Source: Candidatus Eiseniibacteriota bacterium (GTDB taxonomy: Bacteria; Eisenbacteria; RBG-16-71-46; CAIMUX01). Taken from it: 14,073 bases of DNA. A model generated the notes under the pieces. The model saw only the letters and a program-made list of their open reading frames with translations, was not told where the DNA came from and did no database searches. This document shows, piece by piece, positions 1 to 6,696 of the stretch (within the stretch, counting starts at the first letter, position 1; every line of letters begins with the position of its first letter). The translations under genes were made by a program, and so were the position numbers. The stretch lies in the NCBI GenBank assembly GCA_020431745.1, contig JAGQHR010000023.1:1-14073 (forward strand). The letters are read 5' to 3'.

Positions 1-515
1 CCGGCGAGTGGTACCACATCCTCTACCAGCGGATCTACGGAATCGCCAGCACCAGTCTGCGCCTCACCAACACCTACGGCCCGCGCATGCTGCTCAAGCA
101 CAACCGGCAGGGCTTCGTCCCCTGGTTCACGCGGCTCGCGTTGGAAGGCCGGGAGATCCAGATCTTCGGAGACGGGTTGCAGAAACGCGATTTCAACTAC
201 GTGGACGACGTGGTGGACGCCCTGCTCGCCGTCGGTCCGAGACCCGAAACGCACGGAGAGATCTATAACCTCGGCAGCGACGAGGTGATCTCCCTGAAGG
301 ACTTCACCGATCTGCTGATTCGGGCGGCCGGCCAGGGCAGCTATCGGATCGTGCCCTTCCCGGAGGAGAGCAAGCGCATCGACATCGGAGACTACTACGG
401 AAGCTTCGAGAAGATCCGGAACGCGCTCGGATGGGTGCCGCGCATCGATCTCCGGGAGGGGATCCAGCGCACCTTGGACTACTACCGCGATCGCCTCGCG
501 GCCTATGCAGGATGA
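1..515 (+). CDS. NAD-dependent sugar epimerase/dehydratase, 5'-truncated by the window edge
   Basis: The last 170 residues of a short-chain dehydrogenase/reductase-type nucleotide-sugar epimerase or dehydratase are visible; the reading frame is open from base 3. The fragment begins GEWYH, the segment that normally follows the catalytic YxxxK, so the Rossmann NAD-binding half and the catalytic Tyr/Lys lie outside the window. Visible family signatures are RLTNTYGPR (residues 20-28), the substrate-binding FGDGLQKRDFNYVDDVVDALL stretch (about 55-75), NLGSDE and the C-terminal LGWVPRIDLREGIQRTLDYY segment. Enzymes of this family interconvert or dehydrate UDP-, dTDP- or GDP-sugars in the cytoplasm. 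The C-terminal pattern resembles UDP-glucose 4-epimerase-like members, but the substrate cannot be fixed from this fragment. The stop codon lies 3 bases before the start of the aminotransferase gene, so both belong to one operon. Confidence 0.93.
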   Translation, partial: GEWYHILYQRIYGIASTSLRLTNTYGPRMLLKHNRQGFVPWFTRLALEGREIQIFGDGLQKRDFNYVDDVVDALLAVGPRPETHGEIYNLGSDEVISLKDFTDLLIRAAGQGSYRIVPFPEESKRIDIGDYYGSFEKIRNALGWVPRIDLREGIQRTLDYYRDRLAAYAG

Positions 516-518
516 ACG

Positions 519-1670
519 GTGACGATGTCGGATCCGATCCCCGTCTGTGATCTCAAAGCCCACGTGTCCGGCATCCGTGCCGAGCTGGACGCGGCCATCG
601 CCCGCGTCCTGGAGAGCGGCTGGTTCATCCTGGGTGAAGAGCTGCGGCAGTTCGAGGCGGAATTCGCCGGCTTCGTGGGGCAACGGCACTGCCTGGGGGT
701 GGCCTCCGGCACCGACGCCATCCATCTCGCAATCCGCGCGCTCGGTCTCGGGCCCGGGGATTGGGTGCTGACCGCACCCAACAGCGCGGTCCCCACCGCC
801 TGTGGAATCTCGGAAGCAGGTGCGACCCCGTGCTTCGCGGATGTCGACCTCGAAGACGGGCTCCTCGACCCGGGTTCGGTTTCCCGACAGCTCGACCGCC
901 TCGGTTCCAAAGTGAAAGCGATCATGGCGGTGCACCTCTACGGCCGCGCCGCGAGGCTCGCCGAGCTCTCGAAGATCGCGCAGGAACGCGGGATCCCGTT
1001 CGTCGAGGACGTCGCCCAGGCCCACGGCGCGAACCGCTTGGAACTGCGCGCCGGTACCATCGGCGCCCTCAGCTGCTTTAGCTTCTATCCGACCAAGAAT
1101 CTCGGCGCGTTCGGCGACGCGGGCGCGATCACGACCGACTCCCCGGAGCTGGCCCGACGCATCGTGCACCTGCGGAACTACGGTCAGGAGGATCGCTACC
1201 ATCACGTCACGCTCGGTTTCAACAGCCGCCTCGACGAGATCCAAGCCGCGATCCTCCGGGTCGAGCTCGCGCACCTCCCCGCCTGGACCGCACGCCGCCG
1301 AGCCATCGCCGCGCGCTACCGCGCGGGGTTCGCGGGATTGCCCCTCGCCCTGGCCCCGGAGCGTCCCGAGGCACCGTCGGTGGAGCATCTCTTCGTCGTG
1401 CGGGTCGACGACCGCGATCGCTTCCGGGCCGCGCTCGAGGCGAGCGGGGTCGCGACCCAGATCCACTATCCGTTGCCGATCCATTTGCAGCCGGCCTACG
1501 CCGGATTGAACCTCGGGCCGGGAAGCTTTCCGATCGCGGAACGCCGGGCCCGGGAGGTCGTCAGCCTCCCGATGTACCCCGAGATGACCGAGGACCAGAT
1601 CGATCGGGTGATCGACGCGGTGCGTTCGGCGCTGCGGGGCGCGCACCCTCCCACGGAGACGCCTTCATGA
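519..1670 (+). CDS. DegT/DnrJ/EryC1/StrS-family PLP-dependent sugar aminotransferase
   Basis: A 383-residue protein of normal family length. It is expected to transfer an amino group, usually from glutamate, to a keto nucleotide sugar in the cytoplasm. Family motifs are in order: the SGTDA phosphate-binding turn (63-67), VEDVAQAHG (162-170; Asp164 should contact the PLP ring nitrogen), and FYPTKNLGAFGD with the Schiff-base lysine at Lys193. The C-terminal half has the usual NSRLDEIQAAIL and IHYPLPIHLQPAY segments. The start taken is GTG at 519, with AGGA at 509-512 six bases upstream. An ATG two codons later (525) is equally possible. The gene follows the epimerase by 3 bases and overlaps the next gene by 4 bases, so it probably acts on the product of the epimerase or of a linked dehydratase. 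Which sugar and which carbon are not readable from sequence. Confidence 0.95.
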   Translation: MTMSDPIPVCDLKAHVSGIRAELDAAIARVLESGWFILGEELRQFEAEFAGFVGQRHCLGVASGTDAIHLAIRALGLGPGDWVLTAPNSAVPTACGISEAGATPCFADVDLEDGLLDPGSVSRQLDRLGSKVKAIMAVHLYGRAARLAELSKIAQERGIPFVEDVAQAHGANRLELRAGTIGALSCFSFYPTKNLGAFGDAGAITTDSPELARRIVHLRNYGQEDRYHHVTLGFNSRLDEIQAAILRVELAHLPAWTARRRAIAARYRAGFAGLPLALAPERPEAPSVEHLFVVRVDDRDRFRAALEASGVATQIHYPLPIHLQPAYAGLNLGPGSFPIAERRAREVVSLPMYPEMTEDQIDRVIDAVRSALRGAHPPTETPS

Positions 1671-2026
1671 GCCCGTTGCTGCTCGTCATCATCGCGGTCT
1701 GTTTCTCCGTGACCGGAGAGCTCTGCCTCAAGTCCGGGATGGACCAGATCGGCGTGCTCTCGTTCTCGAACCTCTTTCCCACGCTGGGCCGCGTGCTCAG
1801 CAACACCCGGATCTGGACCGGCTTCGCGGCGATCGGCGTCGGCGCGGTCTTCTGGTTGGCGGTGCTCAGCCGCGTCAATCTTTCGTGGGCCTATCCGATG
1901 CTTTCGTTGGGCTACATCCTGGTGCTGCTCTTTTCGGCTCTCATCCTGCGCGAGCCGGTCAGCGCGCTCCGGTGGATCGGCGCCCTCGTGGTCGTGGCCG
2001 GCGTCTTCCTGATCACCCGGACCTGA
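1667..2026 (+). CDS. Small four-helix SMR/EamA-like membrane transporter (possible lipid-carrier flippase subunit)
   Basis: A 119-residue, very hydrophobic protein with four predicted membrane helices near residues 4-22, 50-70, 74-94 and 100-117. The pattern around AYPMLSLGYILVL (75-87), the LREP turn and the C-terminal GALVVVAGVFLI helix match the small multidrug resistance/EamA superfamily. Aligned with EmrE through Gly17 and Lys22, the EmrE proton/drug glutamate (Glu14) is Ser here, with a Glu at position 18 instead. This argues against drug efflux and fits ArnE/ArnF-type proteins, which move undecaprenyl-phosphate-linked amino sugars. The ATG overlaps the aminotransferase stop as ATGA, so translation is probably coupled. 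A role in flipping the sugar made by the upstream genes is inferred from context. Proteins of this size usually act as homo- or heterodimers, and no second copy is visible here. Confidence 0.85.
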   Translation: MSPLLLVIIAVCFSVTGELCLKSGMDQIGVLSFSNLFPTLGRVLSNTRIWTGFAAIGVGAVFWLAVLSRVNLSWAYPMLSLGYILVLLFSALILREPVSALRWIGALVVVAGVFLITRT

Positions 2027-2044
2027 TCGACCCGTCTGCGCCCG

Positions 2045-2785
2045 ATGGAAGCGATCGAATACACAACCCTGCGCAGTCTCGAAGACACGTTCTGGTGGTA
2101 CCGGGGGCTCCATCGGCTCGTCCTCGACGCCTTGGCGGATTTGCCGCCGGGCCGCGTCCTGGACGGCGGCTGCGGCACGGGCGGCCTGCTCTCCCGGCTC
2201 GCCGCGCAACATCGCACGATCGGAGTGGACTACAGCCCGCACGCGCTGCGTTTCGCCCGGGAACGCGGTCTGCCGCACCTGCTCCGCGGTTCGGTCGAAC
2301 GCATCGCTTTGGAGAACGGCTCGGTCGATGCCGTGGTGTCACTCGACGTTCTCTACCACGCGGCCGTCACGGACGATCGCGTCGCGCTCGCGGAGTTCCG
2401 GCGCGTGCTGCGTCCGGGCGGCCGGCTCGTCCTCAATCTGCCGGCCTTCGACGCGCTGCGCTCTTCGCACGACGCCGCGATCCATACGGCGCGCCGCTAC
2501 CGCCGGGCTCCTTTGTCCCGAATGCTGGAAGAGGCAGGGTTCGTGGTGGATCGGATCACCTACTGGAACACGCTCCTCTTCCCCGGTCTCGCCGCCCTCC
2601 GTTTTCTCCGCAAGGGCGCCGCCCACGAAGAGGGTCCGCCGCGGAGCGACGTCACCGAGCTGCCGGGATGGATCAACGGCACGCTCCACGGGGTTCTCAG
2701 GCTCGAACGCGCGCTCGTGCGCCGGGTCGACCTGCCGTTCGGTCTCAGCCTCCTCGTGGTCGCGCATCGGCCGGAGGACGCATGA
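2045..2785 (+). CDS. Class I SAM-dependent methyltransferase
   Basis: A 246-residue Rossmann-fold methyltransferase (Methyltransf_11/25-like). Motif I is VLDGGCGTGG (38-47); the acidic residue at the end of strand 2 is Asp62 in GVDYS. SLDVLYH (99-105) is the motif IV region, and LRPGGRLVLNLPAF (122-135) is the characteristic post-motif segment. A tail with YWNTLLFPGLAALRFLRK could associate with the membrane. Methyltransferases of this type are common in polysaccharide clusters, where they O- or N-methylate sugars, but the acceptor is not readable here. The start at 2045 lies 18 bases after the transporter stop, with no convincing Shine-Dalgarno sequence. It is kept because the N-terminal LEDTFWWYRGLHRLV segment is typical of the family. 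The stop overlaps the next gene as ATGA. Confidence 0.92.
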   Translation: MEAIEYTTLRSLEDTFWWYRGLHRLVLDALADLPPGRVLDGGCGTGGLLSRLAAQHRTIGVDYSPHALRFARERGLPHLLRGSVERIALENGSVDAVVSLDVLYHAAVTDDRVALAEFRRVLRPGGRLVLNLPAFDALRSSHDAAIHTARRYRRAPLSRMLEEAGFVVDRITYWNTLLFPGLAALRFLRKGAAHEEGPPRSDVTELPGWINGTLHGVLRLERALVRRVDLPFGLSLLVVAHRPEDA

Positions 2786-4512
2786 GCCCGGACCGGACCA
2801 ACCGGGGCGACGGCGCGCCGTCCGTCCCGGTGGTTCCGATCGGCGTCGGGGTGCTCACCGTCGCCGCGGTCTTCTTGCGCTGGTGGAAGCTGGGACACCA
2901 GGGTCTGTGGGTGGACGAAGCCTACACCGCGCTGATCGCGAACCGGAGCTTCGCGGGAATCCGCACCGCGCTGCAGGTGGACGACGCGCCTCCCCTGTTC
3001 TACGTCTTCGAAAAACCGATGCTCGCGATCTTCGGCAACTCGGAAGCGGCCGTTCGGCTCTTTCCGGCCCTGTGCGGCTCGCTCGCCCTGCTCGCCACCT
3101 TCGTGATCTTCCGTCGCTACGCCCCGCGCGCCACGAGCGCCGCGCTCCTCGTCACGGGTTTTTCGAGCCTGGCGATCTTCTATTCCCAGCAGGCGCGGAG
3201 CTACAGCCTGCTCCACCTCTTGAGCGTGCTTTCGGTGTGGACGGTGCTGCGTTGGAGCGACCGTCCCACGCCCGCACGGGCGCTCGCGGTCGTCACGATC
3301 GCGCTCGCCCTCCTCTACACGCATAACCTCGGCGTGTGGGCCGTCCTGGCGGCGTCGTTGACGGCCCTGGGAGGATGGTGGGCGCTCGGCAAGGAACGCG
3401 GCGCCGCGAAATCCGGCCTCGTCACTCTCCTCGGCGCGTTCGCCCTGGGCGCGCTGCCCTGGGGTTGGAACGTCCTGCAGCAGATCGGAACGCACCGGGA
3501 CCTCAACGACTGGATGGCGACCTGGTGGCGGGACCATCCACTGGCACTCGCACCACTCTTCTCCACCGCGGTGTTCCTCAATGGCGGCCTGGGCGCGATT
3601 CGCCCGCCGGTCCCCGCGCCGGTGATCGATCCGACCAACACGGCGATCGCGGCCGTTTGCCTGGTCCTGCGGGTGGCGGTCGCGGCGTTCGCGGTCTCCG
3701 GCATCTTCCGGGCGCTGCGCCCCACCGATCGGATCGGACGCATCCTCACGATCTATTCCGCGGTTCCACTCCTCGGTCTGCTCCTGACGCACGTGGGAGT
3801 CGGGCCGTCCTACGTGGTCGGCCGCACTGACACCATCGCGCTCTTCCCCTTCCTTCTCCTCGTCGGCTACGGCTGGTCGAAACTCTCCCGGCCGCTGCGC
3901 ACCGCGGCGCTGTCCATCTGGGTGCTGGTTTGCCTGCTCCCCTATGCGCCCGGCGTCGGCCGGAGCGTGGAGAAAGGAGCCGATCGAGCCCTCGCGCAAT
4001 GGCTGGGAGAGCACATCGAACCGGGAGATGCGCTGGTCGTGGCCATGGTCGGCCGCCCAACCCTGGAGTATTACGCGGAGCGTCAGGGGTGGCTGGATCG
4101 TCTGGGATCGTTCTCCACCTTTCCTCCCGTCGGTGACGAGAATCCGGCGGCCGTGTTTCCGACCCCGCTCGATTCGGTGGACACCTATCGCTCGCAAGCC
4201 CGGGCGATTCGCGCCGCGTGGGAGCGCACCGGCGTGTCCACGGTCTGGTGCGAGGGCGTGCTCCTGAATCTGGAGCCGGGCTTCCCGTCGATGGCGACCG
4301 TTCCTCCCCCCGACGGTCGCTTCATCGACGCGAACGCGCTGGGTTATCCGGGAAGCATCCTCGTCTACACGTTGCTGGGGCTCGAGCCTGCCCCGGTCTC
4401 CGCGCGCTTCCGGCGAGACTGGATGGGAGCCGATCGAGTTCTGCTCGCGATCCCGCGGACCCGCTGGATTCCCGTCGACTCCCTCCCCCCCGTGGAGGCA
4501 ACGACCCCGTGA
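2782..4512 (+). CDS. GT39/ArnT-like membrane glycosyltransferase (GT-C fold)
   Basis: A 576-residue polytopic membrane protein of the PMT/ArnT superfamily (PMT_2-like). These enzymes take a sugar from a polyprenyl-phosphate carrier on the outer face of the membrane and transfer it to protein, lipid or glycan. The first outer loop has the hallmark acidic motif WVDEAYT (43-49; Asp45/Glu46), followed by DDAPPLFYVFEK (67-78) and YSQQARSYSLL (134-144), both typical of the family. About ten hydrophobic helices extend to residue 400. A soluble C-terminal domain of about 170 residues follows (GDALVVAMVGRPTLEYYAER onward), as in many GT39-like bacterial proteins. The frame is open far upstream, but the start is set at ATG 2782, which overlaps the methyltransferase stop (ATGA) and gives a sensible N-terminus. 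The end overlaps the next gene as GTGA. Donor and acceptor are unknown. Confidence 0.9.
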   Translation: MSPDRTNRGDGAPSVPVVPIGVGVLTVAAVFLRWWKLGHQGLWVDEAYTALIANRSFAGIRTALQVDDAPPLFYVFEKPMLAIFGNSEAAVRLFPALCGSLALLATFVIFRRYAPRATSAALLVTGFSSLAIFYSQQARSYSLLHLLSVLSVWTVLRWSDRPTPARALAVVTIALALLYTHNLGVWAVLAASLTALGGWWALGKERGAAKSGLVTLLGAFALGALPWGWNVLQQIGTHRDLNDWMATWWRDHPLALAPLFSTAVFLNGGLGAIRPPVPAPVIDPTNTAIAAVCLVLRVAVAAFAVSGIFRALRPTDRIGRILTIYSAVPLLGLLLTHVGVGPSYVVGRTDTIALFPFLLLVGYGWSKLSRPLRTAALSIWVLVCLLPYAPGVGRSVEKGADRALAQWLGEHIEPGDALVVAMVGRPTLEYYAERQGWLDRLGSFSTFPPVGDENPAAVFPTPLDSVDTYRSQARAIRAAWERTGVSTVWCEGVLLNLEPGFPSMATVPPPDGRFIDANALGYPGSILVYTLLGLEPAPVSARFRRDWMGADRVLLAIPRTRWIPVDSLPPVEATTP

Positions 4513-6656
4513 ACGCGCGCGCGTCAGGCGCCGGTACGACGGCGGCAACCGAACCCAGACCGGGCGCGCAACGGTGGACGCGCGCTCCGGGACGCCGCCT
4601 GATCCTCGCCGGGTTGGTGCTCGCAGCGCTCCTCTCCCACCTGACCGCGCTCCGCGCCGGGTTCGTCTTCGACGATCGCGGACTGGTGCTCAAGAACTCG
4701 TGGGTGTGGGAGCCCACGCCCGGCGCAGTGCTCTCCAATCAGTACTGGCCCGATCACGAGGGCACCGGACTCTATCGGCCGGTGACCTCCTTCTCGTACT
4801 GGGTCGACGGGAAGATCTGGGGACAGCACCCGTTCGGCTTCCACTTGATGAACCTGTTGCTACACGGGATCGTCACCCTGCTCGTCTTCCAGCTCCTCGT
4901 GGGCTTCTTTCCCGAACGCGTCGGGACCGCGGCGCTGGCGAGCCTGCTCTTCGCGGTCCATCCGCTGCACAGCGAAGCGGTCATCGCGATCGCGGGTCGC
5001 GCGGAGCTCCTGGCCGCGCTGTTCGGGCTTGGTGCCTACCTGCTCGCGCGCCGGTTCGCCCGCGCCGGAGGGATCGTCCCGATCGCCGGCTCGGGTGCGC
5101 TCCTTCTGCTCGCGACCCTGTCGAAGGAAAGCGCGGCGGGTCTCCTCCTGCTTCCGTTTTTCCACGCGCTGTACGCGCGGTGGGAGGGCTCGAGCGACGC
5201 CGCCGGGGCGCGAGCCGAGTCGGCGCGTGCGTGGTGGACCGCGGGCTGGGTCTGGTCGGCCGCGATGGTGCCCATGTTCCTGCTCCGCATCCGCATCCTC
5301 GGTTCCATCTTCGGACTGGGAACGGTCTCCGACGTCGACAACCCGCTTACATCCAGCCCGGTCCTCGAGCGCGTCCTGACCGCGCTCGGCATCCAGGGCT
5401 GGGTCTTTCTGAAGATCCTGGCTCCGCTGCGTTTGGCCGCCGACTACAGCTCGCGGCAGATCCTGCCCTCGACGACCTGGCAGGTCGGGGGCCTCGTTGT
5501 CGCGGCGGCGGGCATCGGGAGCGTGATCTATCTCTGGCGGCGCCGGGACTGGCCGCTGCGGTGGGCCGCGGTCTTCCTCTGCGCCAGCGGACTTCTGACG
5601 TCGAACCTCGTCTTCCCGATCGGCACCGTCTTCGGCGAACGGCTCACCTACCTGCCGCTCGTGGCTACGCTCTGGGCGATCCTCGTCGTTTGCACCCGCC
5701 TTTTCCGGGGCGCGATCCGCCCGGCGGGCATCGTGCTGCTCGTGCTCTGGACGATCGCCCTCGCCGCGCGCACGGAAGCGCGCGGACTCGACTGGAAGAC
5801 CAACCTGTCGCTGTTCCGCGCGGCGGCGGAAGCGGCCCCGCGCTCCGTCAAGACTTGGACCAACATCGCTTTCGGCCTCATCGAGGAGAAGCGGTTCGAC
5901 GACGCGCTGGCCGCCGCGGCCAAGGCCGAGCGGATCAATCCCGACTACGGATCGATGCATCTGGCCATGGGATCCGCGCTCAACCAGGCCGGACGACCGA
6001 ACGAAGCGCTGCCGTATCTGCGGCGGGCCACCGCGCTGGCGGGCAAACGCGGCCTCAACGCGAGCCTGGAAGTCGGCAACGCCTACGTCCTGTTGGGAGA
6101 CGGCGCACGGGCGGAGTCGGTTTTCACCGCCGCCCTGGCGCGGGATCCAGTCGACCCCGAAGCGCGGGCGCTCATCGGAATCGCATCCGCGCGGGCGCTG
6201 CAGGGAGAGTGGCCCGGCTCCCGGGCCGCCTGGGGACGGGCCGCCCGGCGTCTTCCGCAGGACGCTCCGGTCCTGCAACGCTACGCCTACGCTCTATGGC
6301 AGGACGGCGCCCCGGACAGCGCGGAAATCGTCTACCGGCAGGCCCTCGGGCTGCGCCCCGACGATCCGCTGCTGCGGAACGATCTGGCCTGGTTTCTCAT
6401 CGAGAGCCGCCGGGGAGCCGCCGAAGGATTGAGGTTGGCCCGCACCGCGTTCGCCGACGCACCGACCGCGAACGTCGCGGACACGGTGCTCGAGGGGCGC
6501 CGGGTCATCGCGGGATGCGAGGACGCGGCGCGCTGGGTAGACTCGCTGCGCACGGCGGGGCGTACCGAACTCGTCCCCGCCCTCGAAGAGACGTTGGGAG
6601 TCCGGTGCCCACCGGGGTCCCACCCGGACAGCATGCGGTCGGGAGCTGGGAAGTGA
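4509..6656 (+). CDS. TMTC-like membrane glycosyltransferase with C-terminal TPR repeats (GT105-like)
   Basis: A 715-residue protein with an N-terminal GT-C-like membrane domain (about 30-425) and a TPR domain (about 445-700). Its signatures match the TMTC family, whose metazoan members O-mannosylate cadherins: FDDRGLVLKN with Asp55/Asp56 in the first outer loop, YRPVTSFSYWVDGKIWG (89-105), HPFGFHLMNLLLHG, AVHPLHSEAVIAIAGRAELLA (149-169), LSKESAAGLLLLP (204-216), SNLVFPIGTVFGERLTYLP (365-383) and DWKTNLSLFRAA before the TPRs. The TPRs carry canonical spacing such as AWxLxxxGxxxxAxxxYxxALxLxPDDPLLRNDLAW. The start is GTG 4509, overlapping the previous stop as GTGA; the frame stays open upstream, but that part is not protein-like. 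The TPR part probably binds acceptor proteins or partners. Bacterial TMTC relatives are common but little studied, so donor and acceptor are unproven. Confidence 0.9.
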   Translation: MNARASGAGTTAATEPRPGAQRWTRAPGRRLILAGLVLAALLSHLTALRAGFVFDDRGLVLKNSWVWEPTPGAVLSNQYWPDHEGTGLYRPVTSFSYWVDGKIWGQHPFGFHLMNLLLHGIVTLLVFQLLVGFFPERVGTAALASLLFAVHPLHSEAVIAIAGRAELLAALFGLGAYLLARRFARAGGIVPIAGSGALLLLATLSKESAAGLLLLPFFHALYARWEGSSDAAGARAESARAWWTAGWVWSAAMVPMFLLRIRILGSIFGLGTVSDVDNPLTSSPVLERVLTALGIQGWVFLKILAPLRLAADYSSRQILPSTTWQVGGLVVAAAGIGSVIYLWRRRDWPLRWAAVFLCASGLLTSNLVFPIGTVFGERLTYLPLVATLWAILVVCTRLFRGAIRPAGIVLLVLWTIALAARTEARGLDWKTNLSLFRAAAEAAPRSVKTWTNIAFGLIEEKRFDDALAAAAKAERINPDYGSMHLAMGSALNQAGRPNEALPYLRRATALAGKRGLNASLEVGNAYVLLGDGARAESVFTAALARDPVDPEARALIGIASARALQGEWPGSRAAWGRAARRLPQDAPVLQRYAYALWQDGAPDSAEIVYRQALGLRPDDPLLRNDLAWFLIESRRGAAEGLRLARTAFADAPTANVADTVLEGRRVIAGCEDAARWVDSLRTAGRTELVPALEETLGVRCPPGSHPDSMRSGAGK

Positions 6657-6681
6657 TCCCGTGAGTCGTGGAGACTCGGAC

Positions 6682-6690
6682 GGGGAGGGG
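6682..6690 (+). promoter_or_regulatory. Strong Shine-Dalgarno that decides the start of the 6697 gene
   Basis: GGGGAGGGG ends six bases before the ATG at 6697. This makes that ATG a better start than the in-frame GTG at 6661, which lies 4 bases after the preceding stop and would add 12 polar residues. Confidence 0.65.
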
Positions 6691-6696
6691 AACGCG

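Noticed and set aside
1885..2781. In-frame upstream extension of the GT39-like gene
   Set aside because: It would cover the whole methyltransferase gene in another frame with non-protein-like sequence; the ATG at 2782 overlapping the previous stop is the sensible start.
2560..4548. A 662-codon open frame on the - strand
   Set aside because: It is antisense to the GT39-like gene, and its product is Arg/Glu/Gln-rich with no family motif or hydrophobic pattern.
4574..6664. A 696-codon open frame on the + strand, offset from the TMTC-like gene
   Set aside because: It overlaps the TMTC-like gene in another frame and gives an Arg/Gly/Pro-rich shadow without motifs.
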